A stretch of DNA of 64,000 bases from Bacteroidia bacterium (GCA_026391315.1 JAPLDT010000030.1:22825-86824); one strand, 5' to 3'. Shown: positions 9,221-19,098, numbered from the stretch's first letter. The notes: a model not told the origin generated them from the letters alone. Program-made: numbers and translations.

Positions 9221-11188
9221 ATGAAAAAAACCTACTCTGTTTTGAAGTCCCTGATTTTGGTCTGCATTCTTCTTGCAACCCTATATCCGGCGAAAGCCGA
9301 ATTGACAAATAAGGAGAGGAACATTCTTGCCAACAAGGCAAAAGAGATTGATTTGGCAAAATCATTGATCACAGACAACTCCTGGAACAAGTTTCCGGAC
9401 TATAAAAACCGTGCGTTTTGGGACAAACTGCCCGACAACATCCGGCAGGAATATATCTCCAAGGCAGAGGGATACCTAACTTACAACTGGCCTGTGGTAA
9501 AGGCGACGGATTATCTCGAATATATCCGTTCGGGTGATAGAAGGCAAGGCGCTTACTCCGCCTGCAGCAGTGCCCTTACAACGCTGGTAATGGGAGAACT
9601 CATCGAAGGGAAAGGTCGGTTTACCGACCAAATTATCAATGCCGTATGGTATTTCAGCGAACAGACATGGTGGGGCTGGTCGGCACATCTCGGCGCTCAA
9701 AAGGCAGGATCGGGATTGCCGGATGTTAATGATCCGGTAGTTGACCTTGGGGTTGGTGAAATTACAAGCAATCTATCCTGGACCCTCTATTTGTTCAAAG
9801 CAGAATTTGACAAAGTTCATCCTTTGATTTCCAAAAGATTAAAACAGGAGATTACCAACAAATCGCTGAAACCCTATTTCGAGCGGGACGACTTTGGCTA
9901 CATGGGCTTCAAAGGCGGCCGTCCCAACAACTGGAATCCCTGGATCAACTACAACATGCTGAACAGTTATCTTCTGATCGAGAGCGATCCTGTTAAGAAG
10001 GTGGCAGAGGTTCAGAAAATTATCAATTCACTGGACAAATTTCTGAACGGCTATTCCGATGATGGCGGATGCGATGAAGGCCCATCTTACTGGGGCGCCG
10101 CCGGGGCCCTCTTGTATGAGAGTCTGGATGTGCTGAAAACGGTTACAGGAAATAAATTCGATGTCTATGACAATCAGCTCGTTCAAAACATTGGCAAATA
10201 TTTCTACAAAGTAAACATTCATGCGCCCTACTTTATCAATTTCGCCGATGCGGATGCTACAACAGGAGGAAGCCCTGCAATTGTCTATCGGTATGGAAAA
10301 GCCATCAAGGATCCGCAAATGCAGCAGTTTGGAGCTTACCTGGCCAAACTTGGCGGTTGGGGCGAACATAGTTTGGGCGGCAAAATCGGCGACCAGATCA
10401 AGAATTTAGGTATGCTGGATGAAATCAAAAATGCGCAGGCAGCAGAAGCGCTGGTGGCAGATTTCTGGTTACCCGATACCGAAGTAGCCGGAGCCAGGGA
10501 CAAAGAGGGAAGCTTCAAGGGTTTCTTCTTCGGTGCCAAAGGCGGTTTTAATGCGGAAAGTCACAACCACAATGATGTCGGCTCATGCGTAATGTACTTC
10601 GATGGCAAACCCTGCCTGATCGATGTTGGTCGCGAGGAGTACAATGCGAAAACATTCAGTTCAAGACGATACGAAATCTGGACGATGCAGTCCAAATATC
10701 ACAATCTTCCGGTAATCAATGGCATAGACGAGAAAGACGGTGCTAAATTCAAGGCCAAAGATTCCAAATTCGTAGCTAATGCAAAATCAGCAACCTTCTC
10801 GACGGAGATTGCCGGAGCCTATCCGAAAGAGGCCCAGGTTAAAAGCTGGCTCCGCAGTTATACTTTGACCAGAGGTAAGAGCTTTAAAATCAGTGACAAA
10901 TTCGAATTAACCGGTTTAGCCAATTCGACAAGCTCCAACCTGATTACCTATTGCAAAGTCACTGAAATTAAACCCGGACTATTGAAATTTGAGGGAGATG
11001 GTTTTGTGCTTAACATGAGCTACAACGCCAAAGTAGTGAAACCCAAAATCGAATTCAGGGAGATAAAAGACAAATCCCTGGTAAGATACTGGCCCAATGG
11101 CATTACCCGGGTCGTACTCGAATTCATCAATCCCGGCATGAAAGGTAGTCAGGAGATTGTTTTCAGCGAAAGGTTGCATGGGTTCTGA
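9221..11188 (+). CDS. Heparinase II/III-like polysaccharide lyase (655 aa)
   Basis: A secreted protein with a signal peptide (to about residue 26, PAKAE). It has an N-terminal alpha-toroid (about 30-400) containing conserved NWNPW (237-241) and GCDEGPSYW (283-291). A C-terminal beta-sandwich of the heparinase II/III type carries AESHNHNDVGS (445-455), then CLIDVG and a YHNLPVING segment. The HNHND motif and this architecture are typical of PL12/15/17/21-like uronate lyases. The exact PL family and substrate (glycosaminoglycan, alginate or another uronan) are not assignable by eye. It is followed 38 bp later by a PL6 lyase, so the pair may cut one acidic polymer. Confidence 0.8.
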   Translation: MKKTYSVLKSLILVCILLATLYPAKAELTNKERNILANKAKEIDLAKSLITDNSWNKFPDYKNRAFWDKLPDNIRQEYISKAEGYLTYNWPVVKATDYLEYIRSGDRRQGAYSACSSALTTLVMGELIEGKGRFTDQIINAVWYFSEQTWWGWSAHLGAQKAGSGLPDVNDPVVDLGVGEITSNLSWTLYLFKAEFDKVHPLISKRLKQEITNKSLKPYFERDDFGYMGFKGGRPNNWNPWINYNMLNSYLLIESDPVKKVAEVQKIINSLDKFLNGYSDDGGCDEGPSYWGAAGALLYESLDVLKTVTGNKFDVYDNQLVQNIGKYFYKVNIHAPYFINFADADATTGGSPAIVYRYGKAIKDPQMQQFGAYLAKLGGWGEHSLGGKIGDQIKNLGMLDEIKNAQAAEALVADFWLPDTEVAGARDKEGSFKGFFFGAKGGFNAESHNHNDVGSCVMYFDGKPCLIDVGREEYNAKTFSSRRYEIWTMQSKYHNLPVINGIDEKDGAKFKAKDSKFVANAKSATFSTEIAGAYPKEAQVKSWLRSYTLTRGKSFKISDKFELTGLANSTSSNLITYCKVTEIKPGLLKFEGDGFVLNMSYNAKVVKPKIEFREIKDKSLVRYWPNGITRVVLEFINPGMKGSQEIVFSERLHGF

Positions 11189-11226
11189 AAATATCCCATA
11201 ACAAAAAATAAAATCAGTCAATTAGA

Positions 11227-12615
11227 ATGAATAAAAAGATAAGGAACATTCTTTTTACAGGCTTGATGCTCTTGCTAACCGGTTCTGCCGCTCTTTTGTT
11301 TGCGCAAAAAGTCACAGTCTCTTCACTGAATGCCTTAAGTGAAGAGATTAGCAAAGCAAAGGCCGGGATAACGATAGTAGTTGAGGATGGGGTTTATATT
11401 ACGGAAACACCCATCCTGATAGAGAAACAGGGCACTTTGGACCAACCAATTTTGATAAAGGCAGCAACCATAGGTGGTGTTGAAATAAGGGGAACAGGAG
11501 GATTTGTCATTGGAGGTTCTTCCCAATACATCCATATTTCAGGGTTCAAATTCACCCATGAAGCAGGAAAAACAAAGATCCAAGCAGGTGCAAATTTCTG
11601 CCGTATTACCCGCAATATCTTCGAATGTACAGGGAAAGGAGCCTATCTTACCGTTTCCGGGAATGATAACCAAATAGATCACAACACTTTCCAAAATAAA
11701 TTCGCGGAAGGCCAAATGCTCTCCGTGCAGGGTCCGGGAAGCAGTGAAATGGCCCAGCGCACCTGGATACACCACAACTATTTCTACAATTTCAAGGAGA
11801 CCGCCAACAATTGCGGATCAATACAGGTAGGATTGAGCGGGAGAAGCCTCTCCCCTTCCCATACCCTCGTCGAATACAACCTTTTCAGCCAAACCAGGGG
11901 AGAGAATGAGAATATCTGTAACAAATCATGCGACAATATTTACCGGTACAACACATTTGGAGAGGGCGTCAGTGAGCTGTCGCTGCGGCATGGTAATCGT
12001 TGTCAGGTCTATGGCAATTATTTTATCGGATCGGAGGGCATCCGCTTCTATGGTCATAACCACAAAATTTTTAGCAACTATTTCGAAAAGTGCAATCCTG
12101 CCATCAACATTGGAAATGGCGACGGAATCGTACCCAAAGACAAACTCACCTCGCACGACCGGCCGGATACGGTTTTTATCGGCTTTAACACCTTGTACAA
12201 CAACACAAGAAATGTGATCATGCAGGGGAGAAAAAACGGACTGGGAGCTACCAGTATTGTGGTTGCCAACAACATCATCCAGGGCGGTAATGTCGCGGCA
12301 AAGATTGACGGAGAGATCGTTCATCCAACCTGGGAGGGAAATATAATCTGGAAAACGGAGGGGATTGGTTCAATTCCAGCCGGTGGTTATACAGAAGCTG
12401 ATCCGTTATTGATACCGGGAGTCAAAGAAGCGGCCCATCTCCAAAGCAAGAGTCCGGCCATTGGGGCATCAAGAGTCAACTATCCTTTTGTTGCAGTCGA
12501 CATTGATGGTCAGGCCCGTAAATCAAAATTAGATATCGGCGCGGATCAATCGCAGAAAGGCAAAATTTTGAATCACATTCTCTCGGTAGAAGAGGTTGGG
12601 GCCAGTGCAAAATAG
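11227..12615 (+). CDS. PL6-family polysaccharide lyase (chondroitinase B/alginate lyase type)
   Basis: A 462-aa secreted parallel beta-helix enzyme that beta-eliminates uronate-containing chains. The signal peptide ends near LLFAQ. The PL6 catalytic pair is visible: Lys233 in CNKSCDN and Arg254 in LSLRHGN. The 21-residue spacing equals that of Lys250/Arg271 in Pedobacter chondroitinase B. Acidic residues in RGENEN (224-229) would bind the calcium that neutralises the uronate carboxylate. PL6 members act on dermatan sulfate or alginate, and the sequence alone does not choose between them. It sits 38 bp after the heparinase-like gene and is probably cotranscribed with it. Confidence 0.88.
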   Translation: MNKKIRNILFTGLMLLLTGSAALLFAQKVTVSSLNALSEEISKAKAGITIVVEDGVYITETPILIEKQGTLDQPILIKAATIGGVEIRGTGGFVIGGSSQYIHISGFKFTHEAGKTKIQAGANFCRITRNIFECTGKGAYLTVSGNDNQIDHNTFQNKFAEGQMLSVQGPGSSEMAQRTWIHHNYFYNFKETANNCGSIQVGLSGRSLSPSHTLVEYNLFSQTRGENENICNKSCDNIYRYNTFGEGVSELSLRHGNRCQVYGNYFIGSEGIRFYGHNHKIFSNYFEKCNPAINIGNGDGIVPKDKLTSHDRPDTVFIGFNTLYNNTRNVIMQGRKNGLGATSIVVANNIIQGGNVAAKIDGEIVHPTWEGNIIWKTEGIGSIPAGGYTEADPLLIPGVKEAAHLQSKSPAIGASRVNYPFVAVDIDGQARKSKLDIGADQSQKGKILNHILSVEEVGASAK

Positions 12616-13156
12616 CAATTTATTAAAACATATTTGAATAGCGAAAGATTGATTCACTGCGTTCGTAAAGGCGAATTTTTCAAAACTGTCATAAAAGGAT
12701 TGTGCGATATTCGAAATTATGAATATTTGACCAATCGATCCATTGTTTATTTAACTAATTATCAATAGATTGCTTCGTCGTTCCTCCTACCAATGACAGA
12801 TTTTGTAATATACTGAATATCAAATAGGTGCAAAAATGTATTTAACAGCTTCATTATGCACAAATATTTTCTGTCATCTTCACATTGTGCCCAAAAAATT
12901 GCGGGTCATCAGTTTTCGGTAATAGCAGAATTGCCGCCCGCCTCCTTCTCTCCACCCTCACCTCCAAAAAAATGATCCGTCATTGCGAACGCAGTGAAGC
13001 AATCTGTTGAGCATTGCAGAAATCTTATTATAGACAATTAATATTTTTTAATAAAACATACAGAGTTAATCTTAAAAAAGCAACGACAACTTTCCATGAA
13101 CCGCACATCTTTGTACCTTTCACAAAAAAACCAAACGAACAATTAAATATAACCTC
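12616..13156. other. Gene-free spacer with dispersed repeat copies
   Basis: I see no coding frame. It holds a 31-bp segment (12767-12797) whose exact reverse complement recurs at 60637-60667, and a related unit near 12971-13003 (GTCATTGCGAACGCAGTGAA then GCAATCTGTTGA). The fucosidase promoter presumably lies at the 3' end, where ATCTTTG near 13108-13114 is an imperfect -7 box. Confidence 0.6.
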
Positions 13157-14566
13157 ATGAGAAAGATTTTATTACTCTTGTTAGTATCCCTGTCATGCCT
13201 CCAGTTCACCTTCAGCCAGGAGAGCAAAGTAGCGCGCGACAAAAGGATGCAGTGGTGGCGCGAAGCACGATTTGGTATGTTTATCCACTGGGGACCCTAT
13301 GCCGTCTGGGGGGGAGTCTACCATGGAAATGAACAAAAAAGGGGCGGTGCGGAATGGATAATGAACCGCTGCAAAATTCCGGTTGCGGAGTACCAGCAGG
13401 TTGCCTCAACCTTCAATCCGGTCAAATATGATCCGGAATCCTGGGTCTTACTGGCCAAAGAGGCAGGCATGAAATACATCGTCATCACCGCCAAGCACCA
13501 TGATGGATTCGCCATGTTCAAATCCAATGCCAGCAAATTCAACATTGCCGACTTTACACCCTACAAAAAAGATGTTCTGGAAGCATTGGCCAAAGCCTGC
13601 AAAAAGCACAACATGAAGCTGGGGTTTTACTATTCGCAGGCGCAGGACTGGAACAATCCGGGTGGGGCTGTCGCACGCAAAGTGGCCAGAGAGGGTTGGG
13701 AAAACCCTGATTCTGCCAGAATAGATGCCTTTACAGCCGCCAACAAAGGTCACTGGGACCCTGCACAACTCACCTCCACCATGGATGAGTATATGGAGCG
13801 GGTCGCCATTCCGCAGGTGAAAGAGTTGATGACCAATTATGGGGAAGTTGCCGTTCTTTGGTGGGACACGCCAACCAACATGACCGATGAGAATGCCTTG
13901 AAATTACAGGCCTTGCTCAAACTTCAGCCCAACATCATCACCAACGACAGGCTGAAACGTCCCAACTTTCCCGGAGATACCGGTACGCCTGAGCAAAAGA
14001 TCCCTGGCGCCAACGAGTTCGATGGAAGAGACTGGGAAACCTGCATGACCATGAACGGAACCTGGGGTTTCAGAACCAATGATGCTAAGTGGAAATCTCC
14101 CGAAACGCTGATACGTAATCTCTGCGACATCGCTTCAAAAGGAGGCAACTACCTGCTCAATGTAGGACCGGATCCTCTTGGTCAGATTCCTCAACCCAGC
14201 ATTGAAAGGCTGAAAGCCGTTGGCGCCTGGATGAACGTGAATGGCGAGGCGATCTATGCCACAAAGATCTCCCCTATCGGGATGCTGCCTTGGGGTCGAT
14301 GTACCAGGAAAGAACTAAAAGGAAATACTGTGCTCTATTTATCCGTCTTCGATTGGCCAAAAGATGGCAACCTGGTCGTTCCAGGACTCACCCAATCAGC
14401 GATATCAGCCAGGATCCTGGCCGATGGCACCGAATTGAAATCGACCACAACACCCACAGGGATGATCCTCCATGTTCCTGAAAAGGCGCCGGATGCTGTT
14501 GCTTCTGTGATCAAGATTACCCTGAAAGGCATTTTATCACAGGCATCGGCAGCCGAAAAGAATTAG
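13157..14566 (+). CDS. GH29 alpha-L-fucosidase
   Basis: A secreted 469-aa retaining fucosidase releasing terminal alpha-L-fucose. A signal peptide (to about residue 20, FTFSQ) precedes a (beta/alpha)8 domain with RFGMFIHWGPYAVWGG (about 38-53), KHHDGFAMF (113-121) and LWWDTP, whose Asp237 is the expected nucleophile. NYLLNVGPDP near the barrel end is also characteristic. A beta-sandwich tail follows (about 370-469). Length and motifs are standard for the family. The spacer on each side suggests it is transcribed on its own. It implies a fucose-decorated substrate. Confidence 0.93.
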   Translation: MRKILLLLLVSLSCLQFTFSQESKVARDKRMQWWREARFGMFIHWGPYAVWGGVYHGNEQKRGGAEWIMNRCKIPVAEYQQVASTFNPVKYDPESWVLLAKEAGMKYIVITAKHHDGFAMFKSNASKFNIADFTPYKKDVLEALAKACKKHNMKLGFYYSQAQDWNNPGGAVARKVAREGWENPDSARIDAFTAANKGHWDPAQLTSTMDEYMERVAIPQVKELMTNYGEVAVLWWDTPTNMTDENALKLQALLKLQPNIITNDRLKRPNFPGDTGTPEQKIPGANEFDGRDWETCMTMNGTWGFRTNDAKWKSPETLIRNLCDIASKGGNYLLNVGPDPLGQIPQPSIERLKAVGAWMNVNGEAIYATKISPIGMLPWGRCTRKELKGNTVLYLSVFDWPKDGNLVVPGLTQSAISARILADGTELKSTTTPTGMILHVPEKAPDAVASVIKITLKGILSQASAAEKN

Positions 14567-14946
14567 TGGAAAGTTGAGAGTGGAAAAGGTAAAAATAATG
14601 TGAAAATTGGGAAATGTGAAAATGTGAAAATTGGCAGTTGCACAATTCCACATTTCCCGTCTACAATATTGAACCCTATCGGATCATACCCCGAAGGGGT
14701 TACATGTGAATAGCCCGGGGTTAAGCGACGCAGGAGCGTTACCCCGGGTTGAGAATGATGTAGAAACAACCGTCCGCGAACAAATATTGAAAAATGAGAA
14801 GGGTTGGGATCGGACGGAATGAAACGAGCATGGGCTTTGCACACAAAAGGCGATGTAAATCCACTTGCGAGTTCCATACGTACGATCTGATGTTCAATTA
14901 TTTACTAATAATATTTACGTGTGAAATAACATAAATTGAAGAGAAA
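14567..14946. other. Repeat-rich spacer
   Basis: No gene is visible. Degenerate GTGAAAATTGGGAAA-like tandem units lie at about 14600-14638 and a GC-rich palindrome at 14714-14748. Confidence 0.55.
14714..14748. repeat. CCCGGGGTTA palindrome
   Basis: CCCGGGGTTAAGCG at 14714-14727 pairs imperfectly with CGTTACCCCGGG at 14737-14748. This is a REP-like GC-rich hairpin downstream of the fucosidase and could stabilise or terminate its transcript. Confidence 0.5.
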
Positions 14947-15684
14947 ATGAAAAATTGGATAATTGTCATATTGGTCGTAATAATTCATTTCAATGGATTT
15001 CCGCAAGGCAATTATCAGCGGATCAAAGTTTCCAATGATATTGAGCTGGTCAAACTGTCCAAAAACGCCTACGTGCATATCTCCGCTTCGGAGATTTCCG
15101 GCTTTGGCCTGGTTCAATCAAATGGGCTGATTTTCGTGAACGGTAAAGAGGCATTTCTTTTTGACACACCGGTAACAGACTCACAAACAAAGGATTTAGT
15201 CGACTGGATCAAGGATACATTGAAATTGAAGATCGTTAGATTTGCGCCAAATCATTGGCACAGCGACTGCATGGGGGGATTGGGCTACCTGCAAAGTCAG
15301 GGAATTGAATCTTACGCCAGCCAAAAAACCATCGAGATAGCCCGGACCAAAAATTTACCTGTTCCGGCACATGGCTTTAAGGATTCGCTGCAACTGCATC
15401 TTGGCAATGAGCTGATCAAACTTTACTATTTGGGAGCAGCCCATACGCTTGATAATATCGTGGTCTGGATTCCATCAGAACAGATTTTGTTCGCCGGCTG
15501 CATGGTTAAAAGCCTGAATTCAAAGAACCTGGGAAATACGGCTGATGGCGACCTGATTACCTATCCAAAAACTATTGATAAATTGATCCGTAAATTTCCG
15601 ACTGCTAAAATTGTTATTCCAGGTCATGGAGAATTTGGAGGAATAGAATTGATCAAGCATACCGGGAAATTATTGACCAAATAA
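14947..15684 (+). CDS. Subclass B1 metallo-beta-lactamase, CfiA/CcrA-like
   Basis: A predicted periplasmic zinc beta-lactamase of 245 aa, close to the length of Bacteroides fragilis CfiA (249 aa). All six zinc ligands of subclass B1 are present: His103, His105 and Asp107 in NHWHSD, His166 in GAAHTLDN, Cys185 in FAGCMVK and His227 in PGHGE. Lys188 and Asn197 match the residues that contact the beta-lactam carboxylate and carbonyl. PNHWHSDCMGGLGYLQ, LPVPAHGF and DNIVVW closely follow remembered CfiA segments. The signal peptide runs to about FPQG. Beta-lactam hydrolysis is strongly suggested by family but expression and spectrum are unknown. No insertion sequence is adjacent. Confidence 0.9.
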   Translation: MKNWIIVILVVIIHFNGFPQGNYQRIKVSNDIELVKLSKNAYVHISASEISGFGLVQSNGLIFVNGKEAFLFDTPVTDSQTKDLVDWIKDTLKLKIVRFAPNHWHSDCMGGLGYLQSQGIESYASQKTIEIARTKNLPVPAHGFKDSLQLHLGNELIKLYYLGAAHTLDNIVVWIPSEQILFAGCMVKSLNSKNLGNTADGDLITYPKTIDKLIRKFPTAKIVIPGHGEFGGIELIKHTGKLLTK

Positions 15685-15954
15685 TTGAAAAACTGTTTAC
15701 AATTTGAAAATAATTATGACTGAGGCATAAAATTTTTCACGCTTCATTGGTCACTCACACAACGTTGCTTGCTTTTTAATATGAACCAAACACCATGAAA
15801 AAATCTTCAATCCGGTTGGCTTGTGCACCACAATTCTGATATCTGGTCCAAAACTGCCCCTTCCTGCCGGAAAACTATACGAATGGGCAACAACCTCCGG
15901 CAAAACTAAACACCTGACATTCAATTGACACCAATAAAATAAAATTTCAATATA

Positions 15955-18099
15955 ATGCGAAGATTTTATAACCATTTTTTCATTCTTCTGCTATTTGTCT
16001 CAACAACTGTCAAAGCCCAAAATCCAGTCTGGACTGAAGTTGCACCCGGCGTCTGGAAAACAATTGTAGGAGTTCCAGACAAGTTTGACTTGCTCAAGGC
16101 AGCAGGTGTCCTACCCAACAAGGAGGCGCTTTCTAAACTTGGCAAAGCCGGCCTTCCGCTGGCGGAAAATGGTATTGTAGCCGAAGTCACTGACGGGAGA
16201 ACCTTCCTGCGCTTTCCGCTCGTGAAAGGGGAACAACTTTATGGATTTGGACTAAATTTTAAAACCGTTCAGCAGCGCGGAAAAATCCTGCAACTGCATG
16301 TCGACCATTATGGCGGAACCGACAATGGCCGGACCCATGCGCCGGTGCCGTTCTATATCTCCGACCGGGGATATGGCGTCTTTGTCAACAGCGCCCGCTA
16401 CATCACCGTTTATGCCGGAACAGCTGTGCGCCGGGACAGTCCCGAGGCACCCAATCCGCGAGACAGGAACACCGACAAAAAATGGAGTTCCCAACCCTAT
16501 TCCGATGCGGTTGAGATGGTTGTTCCGACTACCGGAACAGAAATTTACCTTTTTGCCGGTCCAACCCCGCTCGACGCTGTGAGACGTTTCAACCTCTTCA
16601 ATGGAGGAGGATGCCTGCCTCCCCGCTGGGGACTCGGTTTCACGCAAAGGGTCAAGTTGCTCTTTACCGCCGACCAGGTTATCGAGGAGGCCAGGGCCTT
16701 TGCTGAAAAGGGATATCCGCTCGATTTCATCGGACTGGAACCCGGTTGGCAGAGCAAATCCTATCCCTGCACCTTCGAGTGGGACAAAACGCGCTTCCCC
16801 GATCCTGCCGGTTTCGTGAAAACCATGAAAGAGATGGGGATACGGCTCAACCTCTGGACGAATCCCTACGTCTCATCTGAATCACCAATGTATCAGCAAA
16901 TAAAGCCCCTGACCGGTTCCCATACCGTTTGGGGCGGAGCAGTTGCCGATCTTACCATGCCCGAAGCGCAGAAAATTATGGTTGGACAAATGGGAAAAGA
17001 TCAGGTGAGTATTGGTGTCAGTGGTTACAAAATTGATGAGTGCGATGGATACGACCGATGGCTCTGGCCCGATGTTGCGAAATTTCCTTCCGGCAACAGC
17101 GCGGAGCAACTTCGCCAAACTTACGGAGTGTTGTTGCAAAAGATGACTACTGATCTCTACCGGCAGCAGAATAGCCGCACCTACGGCTTGGTAAGAGCAT
17201 CCAACGCCGGTGGTTCATCATTTCCCTATGTCATTTACAACGACTATTACAGCCACGAAGATTTTATTACCGCCCTGATCAACAGCAGTTTTGCCGGCGT
17301 TCTCTGGACGCCGGAGGTGCGCGGGTCCAAAACCGGCGAAGAGTGGGTGCGTCGCATGCAAACCGTCTGCTTTTCGCCTATGGCCATGATCAACGCCTGG
17401 TCGGATGGCACGAAACCCTGGTCTTTCCCGGAAGTAGAAAAAGAGGTAAAAGCGATTGCGTTATTGCGGATGCAGCTGATGCCCTATTTCTATACCGAAT
17501 TCGCCAAATACCACTTCGAAGGCACTCCTCCTTTCAGGGCGATGAACCTGGAACCTGGTTTTGGCAGCATGCAATCGGCTGAGCTGAAAAACGCCAACCT
17601 GAGTGAGAACCCATACCTTGAGGCTGTCAGCAAAGAGGTCAAAGATCAGTACATGGCAGGCGAATACCTGCTTGTCGCCCCGCTGTTCAAAGGGCAAAAT
17701 GAACGAACCGTTATTCTTCCAAAGGGAAAATGGTTCGACTTTTACACCGGTAAACTGGCTGGTGATGGCGAAGTAATTAAGGTAACTGCCGGCCTGGACA
17801 AAATTCCTGTATTCGTCAGGGATGGCGGAATTGTGCCCCTAATGCCGCCACTACTTCATGCACCCGCAGCCGGACAGAAAATTGACCTCGAGATCCGTAT
17901 CTACGGCAGCAAGACCGGCAGCTATCGACTGTATGACGACGACGGCGAAACCTTCGATTACGAAAAAGGGGCCTGTTCGTGGCGTGTGCTATCAGTAGCC
18001 TCCGATAAAAAAGGTAAACTGGCTGGCAATATTTCGAAAGCCGAGAAAGGAAAGCCGGACAATATTGGGAAAGTTACCTGGAAAATGATGACTGAATAA
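15955..18099 (+). CDS. GH31-family glycoside hydrolase
   Basis: A 714-aa secreted retaining alpha-glycosidase. After a signal peptide (to about TVKAQ) there is an N-terminal beta-sandwich (about 25-215) and a (beta/alpha)8 barrel (about 220-560). The barrel contains GLEPGW and the nucleophile motif YKIDECDGYD (358-366; Asp361 is the expected nucleophile). RASNAGGSSFPYVIYNDYYS lies where the acid/base region is expected. C-terminal beta domains end with YDDDGETFDYEKG, typical of GH31. GH31 includes alpha-glucosidases, xylosidases, galactosidases and transglycosylases. The KIDECDGYD motif differs from the WxDMNE type, so the substrate is open. Confidence 0.87.
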   Translation: MRRFYNHFFILLLFVSTTVKAQNPVWTEVAPGVWKTIVGVPDKFDLLKAAGVLPNKEALSKLGKAGLPLAENGIVAEVTDGRTFLRFPLVKGEQLYGFGLNFKTVQQRGKILQLHVDHYGGTDNGRTHAPVPFYISDRGYGVFVNSARYITVYAGTAVRRDSPEAPNPRDRNTDKKWSSQPYSDAVEMVVPTTGTEIYLFAGPTPLDAVRRFNLFNGGGCLPPRWGLGFTQRVKLLFTADQVIEEARAFAEKGYPLDFIGLEPGWQSKSYPCTFEWDKTRFPDPAGFVKTMKEMGIRLNLWTNPYVSSESPMYQQIKPLTGSHTVWGGAVADLTMPEAQKIMVGQMGKDQVSIGVSGYKIDECDGYDRWLWPDVAKFPSGNSAEQLRQTYGVLLQKMTTDLYRQQNSRTYGLVRASNAGGSSFPYVIYNDYYSHEDFITALINSSFAGVLWTPEVRGSKTGEEWVRRMQTVCFSPMAMINAWSDGTKPWSFPEVEKEVKAIALLRMQLMPYFYTEFAKYHFEGTPPFRAMNLEPGFGSMQSAELKNANLSENPYLEAVSKEVKDQYMAGEYLLVAPLFKGQNERTVILPKGKWFDFYTGKLAGDGEVIKVTAGLDKIPVFVRDGGIVPLMPPLLHAPAAGQKIDLEIRIYGSKTGSYRLYDDDGETFDYEKGACSWRVLSVASDKKGKLAGNISKAEKGKPDNIGKVTWKMMTE

Positions 18100-18330
18100 T
18101 CGTTCTAAACGACTACTCTGTCCGTAAGTCGAAGCAATTCCCGAAAGAAATTTCTTTTGCTGTAATACCCTATTTTCGTACCTTTACAAATCCACGGGAT
18201 GTTAATTTGACTGTGAATTAAAATCAAAGATATCGAATAGAAACAGATAATAAATAGATTATCAACATATTAACGAAAAATTTAGCTATTATTTGCGCTA
18301 TCATAAACCTGAAAAGAATTAGTGATTCAG

Positions 18331-18837
18331 ATGGAATTACAAGTTATTCAAAATAAAATATACGAGATACGTGGTCAACGGGTAATGCTGGATTTTGACC
18401 TGGCGGTGCTTTATGAGACAGAAACTAAAAGGTTAAAAGAAGCTGTCAGAAGAAATATTGCCCGTTTCCCGGGTGACTTTATGTTTGAATTAACTCCTGT
18501 TGAATGGAAAATCTTGAGGACGCAATTTGCGACCTCAAGTTGGGGCGGTTTAAGATACGAGCCTTTTGCGTTTACTGAGCAAGGCGTGGCAATGCTGGCA
18601 AGCGTGCTAAAAAGTGAAACTGCGATTCTGGTAAACATACAAATTGTAAGGGCTTTTATCGCACTTAGGCAGTATGCATTAGGCTATGCTGAACTCAATC
18701 AGAAGTTGGAAAACTTTATGATTGAAACAAATATGCAGTTCAACGATATTTATCAGGCCCTTACCGAAATGTCAAGTTTAAAAAACAAACCAAAGAATAA
18801 AATAGGATATTTAGCATCAAAAAATGACGAAGAATAA
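18331..18837 (+). CDS. ORF6N-domain DNA-binding protein
   Basis: A 168-aa protein starting at the ATG; an in-frame GTG lies three codons upstream. Residues 1-90 match the ORF6N domain of phage and mobile-element proteins: IRGQRVMLDFDLAVLYE, VRRNIARFPGDFMFEL and PFAFTEQGVAMLASVL. The C-terminal part is helical and lysine-rich. ORF6N proteins are thought to bind DNA, often in phage antirepressor contexts, but no other phage gene is seen here. It precedes the nested palindrome and the nuclease-methyltransferase gene, hinting at an accessory insertion. Confidence 0.85.
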   Translation: MELQVIQNKIYEIRGQRVMLDFDLAVLYETETKRLKEAVRRNIARFPGDFMFELTPVEWKILRTQFATSSWGGLRYEPFAFTEQGVAMLASVLKSETAILVNIQIVRAFIALRQYALGYAELNQKLENFMIETNMQFNDIYQALTEMSSLKNKPKNKIGYLASKNDEE

Positions 18838-18892
18838 TTAGAGATAAAATACTGTAAATTAAAATATTAACATAGCATTTTGCTATTGTTCG

Positions 18893-19022
18893 CGCCCTCA
18901 GAAACCTCGGAAATTTCTTTTAGCGAACACGCAGTGTCAGATTCAATAAGCGAATGCTCGCGCCAACCGGCGTGGGCTTTTGACTTATCGACACTGCGTG
19001 GCCTCCGAGGGCCCTGAGGGCG
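18893..19022. repeat. 130-bp nested palindrome
   Basis: Arms pair concentrically: 18893-18901 with 19014-19022 (9 bp), 18905-18910 with 19005-19010 (6 bp), 18928-18938 with 18990-19000 (11 bp), 18946-18950 with 18984-18988 (5 bp), and 18961-18964 with 18969-18972. A smaller palindrome (ATAGCATTTTGCTAT) lies just upstream. It could be a structured RNA, a recombination site or a mobile palindromic repeat. The minus-strand frame over it does not look like a protein. Confidence 0.7.
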
Positions 19023-19098
19023 GGTAAGGCTTAGTCCACGCTTTTTTTGTGGGCTTTTTCTAACCTGAACTTCTGGCAGAATGCGCTGACCTTGCGCA

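Noticed and set aside
15788..15931. Open frame before the GH31 gene ending in LPLPAGKLYEW...-stop
   Set aside because: No start codon at the beginning and no recognised family; could be debris but too weak to annotate.
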